DNA of 64,000 bases from Albugo candida (taxonomy: Eukaryota; Oomycota; Peronosporomycetes; Albuginales; Albuginaceae): contig CAJNAR010000166.1 of assembly GCA_905220665.1 (NCBI GenBank), positions 434,001 through 498,000 of the forward strand, written 5' to 3'. Position numbers and translations under genes: made by a program. The notes below the pieces were generated by a model. The model was not told the origin of the DNA and ran no database searches. It was given only the letters and a program-made list of their open reading frames with translations. Position 1 is the stretch's first letter; the number at the start of each line of letters is the position of its first letter. Of the stretch, positions 9,928 through 19,420 are shown one piece after another.

Positions 9928-11628
9928 ATGCATCCACAGAACTTTGAGCAAATGTCGATTGTAAGTCCTTGTTCGGAAGATTTGGAAACTCTAAATGTAA
10001 ATTTTACCCCAAGTAAGTCACCCGACTCCATCTTCATCAAATTGTCTACCTCGGAAAGCGTCGATGGAGGAGCCTTACGTGCCGGTGGGGCACTGGATTT
10101 GAAATCACGTGCAATGTTCGGATTATTGTGTCAATATGCGGCGGTCGGATTGGTGTATGGCACTCTACCTCAACTGATCTTACCATTTCTGACGTATTAC
10201 CTCAACACAGAGGGAATCATCACTGCTGCCGCTGCGGCGCTTATGGACGTCCCGTGGGCATTTAAGGCTTTTTTTGGGATGCTATCGGATAATGTGCCGA
10301 TCAGAGGCTACCGTAGAAGACCGTATATGATAGTCGGCTGGGTAGTGTCAGCATCTGCATTGTTCATCGCTGGGTCTCTTCGCATGCCAGAGCCGTATTT
10401 TCCGAATCCTGCCTGGCGCGATATCAAGCCCTCCGATTACACTCCTGAGATCACTTCCAGACTAAATTATGATGCTCAACATTCTGGGGGCACTTACGTT
10501 CTACTGATGACTCTAGCGATCCTCGGCTGTTTAGTAGCTGATTGTGCCGCGGATGGTGCGGTGGTTGAGTATGCTCAGCGCGAACCTCTTGCTGTCCGTG
10601 GAAGAACACAGACAGCTGTGTACATAACACGAACACTGGCGATGGCAATTTCTCAAGTAATAATTGGATTTGGGCTGAACACACCAGATTATGGTGGAAC
10701 TTTCAGCTTTGGACTCTCAGTTTCAACTATCATGTATTTGCTGGCATTCACATGCATCATAACTATCCCAATCACGTGGGCATTTATTGTGGAAGAGAAA
10801 CATCAAAGCATGTATTTCAGTCTTTACATTATGGAGTTGTGGGAGAATATTCAATCTCCAGCGTTTTACAACGTGGTCGGCTTCAGTTTTTTTTATGGAA
10901 TCTTCGGCTCTGTCGGCTATGTTGCATTTGATACGATGACAAGTTACTGGGTCGGCGCCACGAGCTTCAGCATTAGTCTCACAATTATTCTGGGCTACGT
11001 GATATTCGCTGGAACACTTTACGTCACGGGCAAATATGGGCTTAACTGGGATTGGAGATTTATGATTGCGATCACAAATATTGTTTCTATTGGAATGGAT
11101 GCTGTATGTACAATGTTGACTACTTTTGACATCATACGAAGACAATGGCTATGGCTTGGGGTAAAGGTGTTAGAAAATGTGCCGATTGGTATCGGCTTTA
11201 TGATCCAGTCTTTCGTTGTTGTGGAACTTGCGGGCGAAGGATGTGAAGGAACCATTTATGGATTTATCACAACAGTACAAAACCTCGGCACACCATTTGC
11301 AACTACAATTGAGAAAAATATCAACGCACCCTTTTCAGTGTGGAACGACGATATCTTGAATGATACACCCAAAACACGTCGAGACGTTGCTATCACAATA
11401 TGGATATCTTATATTATGAAGCTTTTCTCGCTTGTCTTCTTACTTTGGCTACCCCGACAAAAGAAAGAGGTTCTCATACTCAAGTCTAGCGGGAAAAAGT
11501 CCAAATTCATGGGTGTGATAACTCTAATGTATACCGCTTTTGCGCTGCTATGGTCCATTCTAGCCAACGTACTGAGCATGTTTGAGGAGACGAAATGCTG
11601 GTCGATCACAGGTGGATGCAATAGCTGA
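9928..11628 (+). CDS. BT1/folate-biopterin transporter family MFS protein, copy 1
   Basis: 566 residues, single exon, ATG at 9928. About 12 membrane helices are visible. The BT1-family signatures are present: YGTLPQLILPFLTYYLNTEG in the first helix, PWAFKAFFGMLSDNVPI then GYRRRPYM between helices 2 and 3, and ADCAADGAVVEYAQRE in helix 4. Later come VVELAGEGCEG and NLGTPFATTIEKN. In this superfamily these regions line the substrate path. Known members carry folates, pterins or related solutes across the plasma membrane or organelle membranes. It is the first of four tandem paralogues on the plus strand. The substrate of this copy cannot be told from sequence alone. Confidence 0.88.
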   Translation: MHPQNFEQMSIVSPCSEDLETLNVNFTPSKSPDSIFIKLSTSESVDGGALRAGGALDLKSRAMFGLLCQYAAVGLVYGTLPQLILPFLTYYLNTEGIITAAAAALMDVPWAFKAFFGMLSDNVPIRGYRRRPYMIVGWVVSASALFIAGSLRMPEPYFPNPAWRDIKPSDYTPEITSRLNYDAQHSGGTYVLLMTLAILGCLVADCAADGAVVEYAQREPLAVRGRTQTAVYITRTLAMAISQVIIGFGLNTPDYGGTFSFGLSVSTIMYLLAFTCIITIPITWAFIVEEKHQSMYFSLYIMELWENIQSPAFYNVVGFSFFYGIFGSVGYVAFDTMTSYWVGATSFSISLTIILGYVIFAGTLYVTGKYGLNWDWRFMIAITNIVSIGMDAVCTMLTTFDIIRRQWLWLGVKVLENVPIGIGFMIQSFVVVELAGEGCEGTIYGFITTVQNLGTPFATTIEKNINAPFSVWNDDILNDTPKTRRDVAITIWISYIMKLFSLVFLLWLPRQKKEVLILKSSGKKSKFMGVITLMYTAFALLWSILANVLSMFEETKCWSITGGCNS

Positions 11629-12156
11629 AGCGCCAAAGAGGCCCTTAGCATAGAGTTAATCGTGTAAACAACTCGCAGTACTCTCTTTACGGAAGTTGCC
11701 GGATACTATGAGCAGTAGCCCTGAATCTGTAATACTATACTGTACATTTTGCAAAGAAAGTGTGATCTGTCGAAGACCAAACGTGCTCGTATGAGTACGG
11801 AACGATGGAAACATTTTGCATGTGACTTCATTAATATAAGAGTTCTTCCATAACTCGAACTGACGTCGCGTATGCTGATTTGATTCTCTGCCCTGTGCAC
11901 AATCACAGAAAGGTAGTATAAGCCCTTCTGATTTCTATGCGGAAAAACTGTGTAAAAGCAAGACACTGGATGAATAGGCTGCACCCAACTAGACCCGGAG
12001 CAAATTTTCGTGAGCTGAGCCATCTCTTCATGCTGCTTGCAATGTAGAAGCCTGCAAGTACCATGTGTTATGCTGTGTGCTTCTACATTCAAAGGAGTCC
12101 AAGAGAAGACGATAGTCATCACACAAGTCAAATCGACACGCCAAGGCCTTGCAAAT
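11629..12156. other. Intergenic between transporter copies 1 and 2
   Basis: Contains only antisense or weak frames. The frame of copy 2 is open upstream to 12037, but the extra residues are not conserved in the other copies. Confidence 0.5.
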
Positions 12157-13869
12157 ATGCCGTCAAAGCATAACAATGATCGAACATCACCACATGGTTC
12201 GCCCGCTCCCGAACTTGAAAGCGCGAATGCCAGCTATACTTGTGGCAACTCTCCTCACACAATGATAAGCATGAAGTCTCCCCTTCCACCTCGCTTGGAT
12301 GACGGAGCTTTACGGCCAGGCCAAGCACTTGGCGTTTTTTCAGTGCAATATATTGGAATACTGATCCAATATGCTGCGGTCGGCCTGTTGTATGGCACGC
12401 TTCCACAGACCATACTTCCCTTCTTGACTTACTATTTGAACACAGAAGGAATTGTTACGGCGGCTGCATCAGCTCTCCTCGACATTCCCTGGTCTTTCAA
12501 GATATTTTTTGGAATGCTCTCCGACAACTTTCCCATTTTTGGTTTTCGCAGAAGACCGTACATGCTTCTCGGATGGTCAATTTGTGCATCAGCATTGTTC
12601 ATTGCGGGCACGCTTCCCATGCCGGATCCGTATTTTCCGAATCCCGAATGGCGTGAAATCAAACCGGAAAACTACACACCTGAAATACGTTCGGCACTCA
12701 ACGATTCGGCTCGAAATGCTGGTACTCCTTATATCCTTCTGATGACATTAGCATCGATGGGCTTCCTCATGGCCGATTGCGCAGCAGATGGAACTATTGT
12801 TGAATACGCACAACGTGAGCCATTAGCTATACGTGGTCGCATTCAGACAGCAGTCTATACAGTCCGAACAATATTCATGGCGCTTGCCCAATTGCTTTTA
12901 GCCTTTGGGCTCAACTCACCTCAATATGGCGGCCATTTCGATTTTGGTCTGTCATTCTCCGCAATCATGTTTATCCTAGCTTCGTGTTGTGTTATTGTGA
13001 TTCCAGTCACATGGTTTTTCATCCTTGAAGAAAAGTATACCGAGTGTGACTTCAAACAAAGCCTCCGGCAGCTTTGGGACATGATACAAAATCGAGTATA
13101 CTATCAGCTCATTGCTTACAGCTTTTTCAGTGGTGTCTTCTCTGGTATTGGCTACGTCGCAGCTGGACCGATGACAAGTTACTGGATCAAGGCTTCAAGT
13201 TTCAGTGTATCAATGGCTGCTATGGTAGGTTATGCATTCTTTGCGCTGGGGCTCTTCCTCACGGGAATGTTTGGGCTGAATTGGAACTGGCGGTACATGG
13301 TTGCCGGGACGACAATCAGCATACTTTCATTGGACGCAATAAGCACAATGCTGGCGACATTTGATATTGTACGAACACCTTGGTTCTGGCTTGGTACTTC
13401 GGTAGTCGAGAGTATTCCAGGTGGTATGATGTTCATCGTCCAATCCTACGTGGTCGTGGAACTTGCTGAAGACAAAAACGAGGGAACTTTGTACGGTATA
13501 CTAACAACATCTCAAAATGTCGGTAGTCCCTTTGCGACCTCAATTGAAAAAAATATCAACTCTATGTTTGCCGTATGGAACGAAGACATTATGAACGATA
13601 CACCGAAAACTCGTCGGGACGTCGCAATTACGATCTGGATCTCATACATCACCACTTTATTCGCTCTTGTGTTTTTGGTATGGCTTCCATCTCAAAAAGA
13701 AGAAACGCGTATACTCAAAGCAACAAGCAAAAAAAATAAGTGGATGGGTATGCTGACGATATCTTACATCTCATTCGCTCTACTCTGGTCAATTCTGAGT
13801 AATATTCTCAGCATCTTTGCGAGCACACAGTGTTTATCTCTCACAGGAGGCTGTAAGAATGGATCGTGA
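12157..13869 (+). CDS. BT1/folate-biopterin transporter family MFS protein, copy 2
   Basis: I choose the ATG at 12157 (570 residues). The frame continues upstream to a TTG at 12037 with an ATG at 12070, but the region before MPSKHNN has no counterpart in the neighbours. It carries the same signatures as copy 1, often word for word: LLYGTLPQTILPFLTYYLNT, GFRRRPYMLLGW, ADCAADGTIVEYAQREP and NDTPKTRRDVAITIWISYI near the C-terminus. It also shares the final CxxxTGGC motif (SLTGGCKNGS) with copies 1 and 4. Copies 1 and 2 look like the closest pair. Role as for the family: proton-linked or facilitated uptake of folate/pterin-like solutes, substrate unproven. Confidence 0.88.
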   Translation: MPSKHNNDRTSPHGSPAPELESANASYTCGNSPHTMISMKSPLPPRLDDGALRPGQALGVFSVQYIGILIQYAAVGLLYGTLPQTILPFLTYYLNTEGIVTAAASALLDIPWSFKIFFGMLSDNFPIFGFRRRPYMLLGWSICASALFIAGTLPMPDPYFPNPEWREIKPENYTPEIRSALNDSARNAGTPYILLMTLASMGFLMADCAADGTIVEYAQREPLAIRGRIQTAVYTVRTIFMALAQLLLAFGLNSPQYGGHFDFGLSFSAIMFILASCCVIVIPVTWFFILEEKYTECDFKQSLRQLWDMIQNRVYYQLIAYSFFSGVFSGIGYVAAGPMTSYWIKASSFSVSMAAMVGYAFFALGLFLTGMFGLNWNWRYMVAGTTISILSLDAISTMLATFDIVRTPWFWLGTSVVESIPGGMMFIVQSYVVVELAEDKNEGTLYGILTTSQNVGSPFATSIEKNINSMFAVWNEDIMNDTPKTRRDVAITIWISYITTLFALVFLVWLPSQKEETRILKATSKKNKWMGMLTISYISFALLWSILSNILSIFASTQCLSLTGGCKNGS

Positions 13870-15620
13870 GTAAGATTTGTGGTGTGTGCAATGATTATTG
13901 CCTACGCCGATCGCCTCTGATTGCAACCTCGGCACTCTATGATACGATAGACATGCCTATTCGTTAACGCAAGAAAAAGTCACATTAGTAATTGAGCTTT
14001 ATCTATATAATCAGCTGATCGGGGACCAGACTGTCGGATCTGTTGCAAATGTTAAAACAATTGATCTTCCAGTGCAAGTCCAAAAAAACATAAACGCATA
14101 CACAAGGCTGCAAAGGCAGTCAAGCCAAAAGGCTAGCTACAAGCAATCACTACGATAGCGAGATTGTCGTTTGATATTCGAGACATTCTCGAGACGCTTA
14201 CATTTTATGATGATTATACGTCATGAGTATGTGAGAAGTCAACCCAGCTTGTTAACGCTTTATCGAATTTCATACAATAGTGAATATTTCAGCTTTCGAC
14301 GAGGATGGGCAAACGTGCAGTGAACGTGTTCTGCTTTAAAATTACTTTATTAGCGTGATAATCCTCTCTATCGCATTATTTCAACCTTTCGGTCACATTC
14401 AAGCGCTGATGAGTCTTGTGTGAGCGACGTGCCCGCTATCAACTCGTACCAACCAATAGAGAGTGGTCCCTTAGTCGTGGATACATCACGCATTCACTAC
14501 ACGATGATGACGCGTTGTCTGGTACGATTTCCGACATAACACCTTATGTGTTGTAGACTAACGACTTACAAGAAGAGGTATAAATGAGCGGTGGTCTCGG
14601 CTTTTAGTGGTCTGACTGATATCTCAGCAATAGCGATGACAAAATGATTTCTGAACCACTTGGTGCGGATTTTTCTGAATAAAAAGACTAGGAAGCACTC
14701 TGATTCCATGATGGTATCCCAAGGAGAATCCCATAGTCTGCATTCTACTACTCGCAAAGAGCGAGCTTTTTTAAAGATAAGACTCACCGTGCTGACTGAG
14801 TGTACGCTCAGAGAGAGACATGTCCACATGAACGTTTCATTTGAGGTCTTCTGTTATATCATTATACTCTTCTATGCTTATCATATTCCTGCTTGTTCGT
14901 ACCATACACGATACATTTTTTATTACAGTAGACAGCTTACGCAGACGAAGGGAAAACACCAACTGCGTATTGTATACTCGTAAAAGCAGACATTGATACG
15001 AAGTATGGTCTGCGGAAAACGCTCGATTTTTCTTTCTGCCGCTTATGCGCGCTGACTATATTAGATTGATACAATCTTAGGAAATCAAATGTAGCTCACA
15101 CATTATAGCTATTCATCGTGCTTGATACAGGCACATCATTTGTAATGTTGTATGCATCCATTGAAGCTACCGAATGAATGGACAGATACTATCTGGCATT
15201 TTGAATGCACTTTATCCGTACTTTGCTCGGTGGAGTGCAAAGGCGATGCAGAGCATAGAGAAATAATGTAACCAGATCGTATGTACTTTTCTCCTGTAAA
15301 AAGCGATAGATTCTAGGGCTAAGTATCGGCATTCACGGTACCAAATGCATTCATTGGGACTTATGTAAATTATGAAAAAGGACGCATGCTCACAGAGCCT
15401 GAGGATACAGAAAAGGCTTCGATACCCACCATAAGCAAAATCTCTATTCCCTATTCTCCATGTCTCGGGTCTTTTATAAATACTAGAGTATAGATAGGAC
15501 TGCTGTAGCATCCATGCTTTGCATTGACCATATGGTATCGAAAGAAACACTGGGTTATTACACCTTGTCTTTGAATATCACAATCCAAGTGTTTATCAAA
15601 GACAGACGTTGTCAAGACTC
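13870..15620. other. Intergenic 1.75 kb, nothing supported
   Basis: The longest gap inside the transporter array. I looked for a fifth, decayed transporter copy (GYRRRP-type or NTEG-type blocks on either strand) and found none. Short frames at 14566-14983 and 15212-15550 have no family features. Confidence 0.45.
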
Positions 15621-17330
15621 ATGTCAATCCTTGAGAAGAACCCGCATGATCAAATTTCTTTTGAGGGCGGTATCCAAGCAGGCTACGACCCCGTCCTCGG
15701 GACGTACAACAATGTCAAATCACCCAATCGAACTAGTGTCAGGTCTTCTGATGCGTGTTTCGTGGACAGAGGGAGTTTACGCTCCGGTAGATGTGTTGAC
15801 ATTCTCAGTCGAGGAGGTATAGGACTGCTGCACCAGCATGCAGTCGTTGGTTTCTTACATGGTGTTATTCCCGCTATTCTATTTCCTTTCTTCTTGAATT
15901 ATCTCAACACTGAAAGCACCGTCGCCGTCGCGGCGAGTGCACTCATGGATATACCCTGGTCCTTAAAGTTTTTTTTTGGTATGCTGACGGACAATGTACC
16001 GATTCTAGGCTATCGTAGACGTCCATTCATGCTACTCGGCTGGATGATATGTGGAGTGTCACTTCTAGTAGCATCTCTTCGAACAATGCCGCGACCGTAC
16101 TATCCCGATCCTGCGTGGCGAACAATAAAACCCAAGGATTACACGGACACCATAAAAGAAAATATCAATTATTCAGCTCAAAACGAAGCAAGATCGTATA
16201 CAATATTCTTTGCAATTGCTACTTTTGGGTACATTCTCGCTGATTCAACTGCCGATGCTGTCATGATCGAATACGCTCAAAGGGAACCACATGCCATGCG
16301 AGGAACGATTCAGGCAGGCTGTACATTTGTTCGTTCGATATTTGCTGTGCTTGCGCACATTGTTATTATGTTTGGACTCAACTCGGAAGATTACGGTGGA
16401 ACATTCACGTTTGCTTTCTCAATATCTAACATTTTGCTCCTGCTGGCGCTGTTTGTTTTCAGCGCGATACCGATTACCTGGTTGATGGTTTACGAGGAGA
16501 TTTTTCTCGCAGTCGACTTTAGAGAATATATCAGAAAACTTTGGGAAATGCTGCAATCACGTGTCGTTTATCAAGTGATTGGATTTTCTATGCTGACGTC
16601 CTTCCTCGTTAGTATTGAAAATGTTGCTGATGAAGTTATAATGGTTTACTGGATGCGCATATCCCCACTCACATTGAATATTATAGCGATTGCAGCGTTT
16701 TCGTTGTATGGTGCTGGCATCTTCATAAGTGGAAGATATGGTTTGATGTGGTCGTGGAGAAAAACACTTGCTTTCTGCATCATTTTTTTAGTCATCATAG
16801 ATGTGATGTACGCGCTGCCAGTGTGTTTTAATGTCGTTCGATCGTCTTGGATTCTGTATGCTCGCGTTATATTACAATCCATCCCGCTCGGGATCCATTT
16901 CATGGTCGAGTTGTATGTCATCGTGGAGCTTTGCAATGAAGGAGCAGAAGGTACTTGTGCAGGATTACTCACTACTATTATGAACCTCGGTTCACCGCTT
17001 GCAGCATCATTCACGAAAGCAATCAGTTCGTCTTTCGCGGTCACGAATGAAGATATCCAAAATGATTCCATGGAAACCCGACGTGACGCCGCCATTTTGT
17101 ACCTAATTCCAGCTGCAGCGAAAATCGGAACGCTACTATTATTACCTCTACTACCACGTCAAAAAGCTGAAACATTAGAGCTTAAGAATCGTGGTGGCAG
17201 CAAGGCAATGGGAATTTTCACTATTGCGTACCTTGTGCTGGTGTGGGGATGGTCTTTATTGGTAAACTGTTTGACCATGTTTGAAAGCACTCGATGCTTA
17301 GCGATCGCTGGAGGATGTAAAAAGGGTTAG
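15621..17330 (+). CDS. BT1/folate-biopterin transporter family MFS protein, copy 3 (divergent)
   Basis: The ATG at 15621 gives 569 residues; the frame opens 4 codons earlier with TTG. It keeps PWSLKFFFGMLTDNVPILGYRR, GYRRRPFMLLGW, EYAQREPHAMRG and ELCNEGAEGTCAG, so it is the same family. It is clearly the most diverged of the four: helix 1 reads HGVIPAILFPFFLNYLNTES, the helix-4 motif is ADSTADAVMIEYAQ (the Cys of the other copies is Ser here), and the middle helices have changed. The C-terminus still ends in AIAGGCKKG. Divergence in pore-proximal motifs suggests a different substrate or relaxed constraint, but the frame is intact. Confidence 0.87.
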   Translation: MSILEKNPHDQISFEGGIQAGYDPVLGTYNNVKSPNRTSVRSSDACFVDRGSLRSGRCVDILSRGGIGLLHQHAVVGFLHGVIPAILFPFFLNYLNTESTVAVAASALMDIPWSLKFFFGMLTDNVPILGYRRRPFMLLGWMICGVSLLVASLRTMPRPYYPDPAWRTIKPKDYTDTIKENINYSAQNEARSYTIFFAIATFGYILADSTADAVMIEYAQREPHAMRGTIQAGCTFVRSIFAVLAHIVIMFGLNSEDYGGTFTFAFSISNILLLLALFVFSAIPITWLMVYEEIFLAVDFREYIRKLWEMLQSRVVYQVIGFSMLTSFLVSIENVADEVIMVYWMRISPLTLNIIAIAAFSLYGAGIFISGRYGLMWSWRKTLAFCIIFLVIIDVMYALPVCFNVVRSSWILYARVILQSIPLGIHFMVELYVIVELCNEGAEGTCAGLLTTIMNLGSPLAASFTKAISSSFAVTNEDIQNDSMETRRDAAILYLIPAAAKIGTLLLLPLLPRQKAETLELKNRGGSKAMGIFTIAYLVLVWGWSLLVNCLTMFESTRCLAIAGGCKKG

Positions 17331-17665
17331 AAGACACGGAATCGCATTTGTTGCGTGTCGATGTGTGTCAGTCAGTCAGTCTAGTCGCTATGATGCGTCA
17401 TAAACAAATGTTAAATGATAAATCGAACAAGTTGAGAGTCTGTGTGTCTATACAAATGGTGAATACTTTGTCTATTTGTCGTTTTAGTCCTACGATCTGT
17501 GTAAAATCGGTAGCCGTCGAGCATGAGTGGATCTTACGCTACAAATTCTATATTGTCCAGCAATCTGCCGAAGGCCAATCTTTTGCGCAATGAAACTCTT
17601 TATCGCATCGTCATTGTCGTTCTCGACTAACTCCAAGGCCCAGTTCATACCTCGAGATTTCTTCG
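17331..17665. other. Intergenic, nothing supported
   Basis: Spacer of 335 bp before transporter copy 4. No feature seen. Confidence 0.5.
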
Positions 17666-19336
17666 ATGACCCCAGTGAATCAAAGGCATCCGTCGGAATG
17701 TATTTCATGGGTCAGCTCTACGAAAGACGCCCGATTTAGCTTCTTACGATCTCCCGAGTCGGAAGTATTTGAAGAAGGTGCCTTGCGCCCAGGCAATGCG
17801 CCATCTTTATGTTCAAGAGAATTCTGCGGACTTTTATCGCAGTATGCTGTGGTTGGACTATTGTACGGAGCTTTACCCGGAACTATATCACCTTTCTTCA
17901 CTTACTATCTAAACATGGAAGGAATGGCTACGACATCTGCAACTGCTTTATTAGCCATTCCTTGGTCGTTAAAATTTTTCATTGGTGTGGTGTCAGACAA
18001 TGTCCCGATCTTTGGGTATCGCCGTCGTCCTTTTATGGTATTTGGGTGGCTTCTGTGTAGCTCTTGTCTCTGTTATATGGCTTTCAAGCCGCTACCCCGA
18101 CCTTATTTTCTCGATTTATCGTTACGTTTCAAGAAGCCAAAAGACTTTGCGACTTCCGAGTGGAAAATGATTGATCCGGAAGCTCAAAGTGCCGGAGGAA
18201 TTTATGTGATTTTGATGATGTTTGCAACGCTCGGTTACTTGATTGCTGATTGTTGTGCCGATGCTGTTGTCGTGGAGTATGCCCAACGTGAGCCTGAAGA
18301 AACCCGAGGTAGATCACAGACCGCAATTTACACAATGCGAACGATATCGATGACATTCGCTCAGATCCTGCTTGCATTCGGTCTCAGTTCGCCCCCGTAC
18401 GGAGGCACTTTTGATTATGGGCTTAGTTTCTCCGAAGTGATGCTGATTCTGGCCATCTTTGCCATCAGCGTTGTGCCCATCACATGGTTTTGCATCAAGG
18501 AGCACAAGTACAAAGCACATAGTTTTCACAAATACATACACACTTTGTGGGATTCTGTGCAAAGTCGAGCATTCTATCAGATCATTGCCTACAACTTTTG
18601 TTCTTCTGTATGCTTTGGTATCACTTATGTGGCTTATTATCCCATGACCAGCTATTGGATCAAGGCCTCAAGCTTCTCTATCAGCTTGAGCGCAATGATT
18701 GGAAATATTGTGCTGGCAATAACGCTCATCTTCACGGGAAAATACGGCTTACACTGGAATTGGCGGTTCATGGTTGCAACAACTGCGATCTCGATCATAC
18801 TTATGGACGCGTTATGCACAATGATGGCAACATTTGATGTCATTCGAAGTCAATGGTACTGGTTGGGGATCCCTATCGCGGAAAATGTGCCGGCAGGAAT
18901 TGCATTTATAATCTCCACCTACGTGGTGGTAGAATTGGCTGGAGAAGGGAATGAAGGAGCGTGCTATGGTCTGCTCACAACAGTAAATAATCTGGGCTCC
19001 CCCTTTGCGTCCACAATCACAAAAAGTTTGAACGCTTATTTTGCAGTTTGGAGTGACGATATACGAAATGACAGCATGGAAGCTCGACGTGACGTAGCCA
19101 TCACAATTTGTATCTCATACGCTTTCAAACTGACATCACTGATTTTCTTGGTTTGGCTACCCTCACAGAAACGTCATGTTCAAATGTTGAAAGCAAAGGG
19201 GACCAGAAATAAATATATTGGGGCATTTACAGTGGCGTACTTGCTCTTTGCTCTGATTTGGTCGGTCACAACAAATGTATTTAGCATTTTCGAGAGCACA
19301 AAATGCTTTGCGATCACCGGAGGATGCCACTCGTAA
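17666..19336 (+). CDS. BT1/folate-biopterin transporter family MFS protein, copy 4
   Basis: 556 residues from the ATG at 17666. The family signatures are intact: LLYGALPGTISPFFTYYLNM, SDNVPIFGYRRRPFMVFGW, ADCCADAVVVEYAQREPEE, VVELAGEGNEGACYGLLTT and NNLGSPFAST, ending in FAITGGCHS. It is the last copy of the array and ends only 84 bp from the tail of the convergent S74 gene. It resembles copies 1 and 2 more than copy 3. Tandem spacing with one strand and shared C-terminal motifs points to unequal crossing-over as the source of the array. Confidence 0.88.
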   Translation: MTPVNQRHPSECISWVSSTKDARFSFLRSPESEVFEEGALRPGNAPSLCSREFCGLLSQYAVVGLLYGALPGTISPFFTYYLNMEGMATTSATALLAIPWSLKFFIGVVSDNVPIFGYRRRPFMVFGWLLCSSCLCYMAFKPLPRPYFLDLSLRFKKPKDFATSEWKMIDPEAQSAGGIYVILMMFATLGYLIADCCADAVVVEYAQREPEETRGRSQTAIYTMRTISMTFAQILLAFGLSSPPYGGTFDYGLSFSEVMLILAIFAISVVPITWFCIKEHKYKAHSFHKYIHTLWDSVQSRAFYQIIAYNFCSSVCFGITYVAYYPMTSYWIKASSFSISLSAMIGNIVLAITLIFTGKYGLHWNWRFMVATTAISIILMDALCTMMATFDVIRSQWYWLGIPIAENVPAGIAFIISTYVVVELAGEGNEGACYGLLTTVNNLGSPFASTITKSLNAYFAVWSDDIRNDSMEARRDVAITICISYAFKLTSLIFLVWLPSQKRHVQMLKAKGTRNKYIGAFTVAYLLFALIWSVTTNVFSIFESTKCFAITGGCHS

Positions 19337-19420
19337 CGCAACCAAATATATGTGTTTTCACAGTCCTTTTATGTTTAGCGCTACTATCAAAAAGACAACA
19401 AATCTGCATGATATCAACGC

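Noticed and set aside
11706..12176. 156-codon minus-strand frame between transporter copies 1 and 2
   Set aside because: It has no recognisable motif and overlaps the 5' end of copy 2; it looks like a chance frame.
14566..15550. Frames that might represent a fifth transporter copy
   Set aside because: No BT1 motif (GYRRRP, NTEG or EYAQRE type) on either strand.
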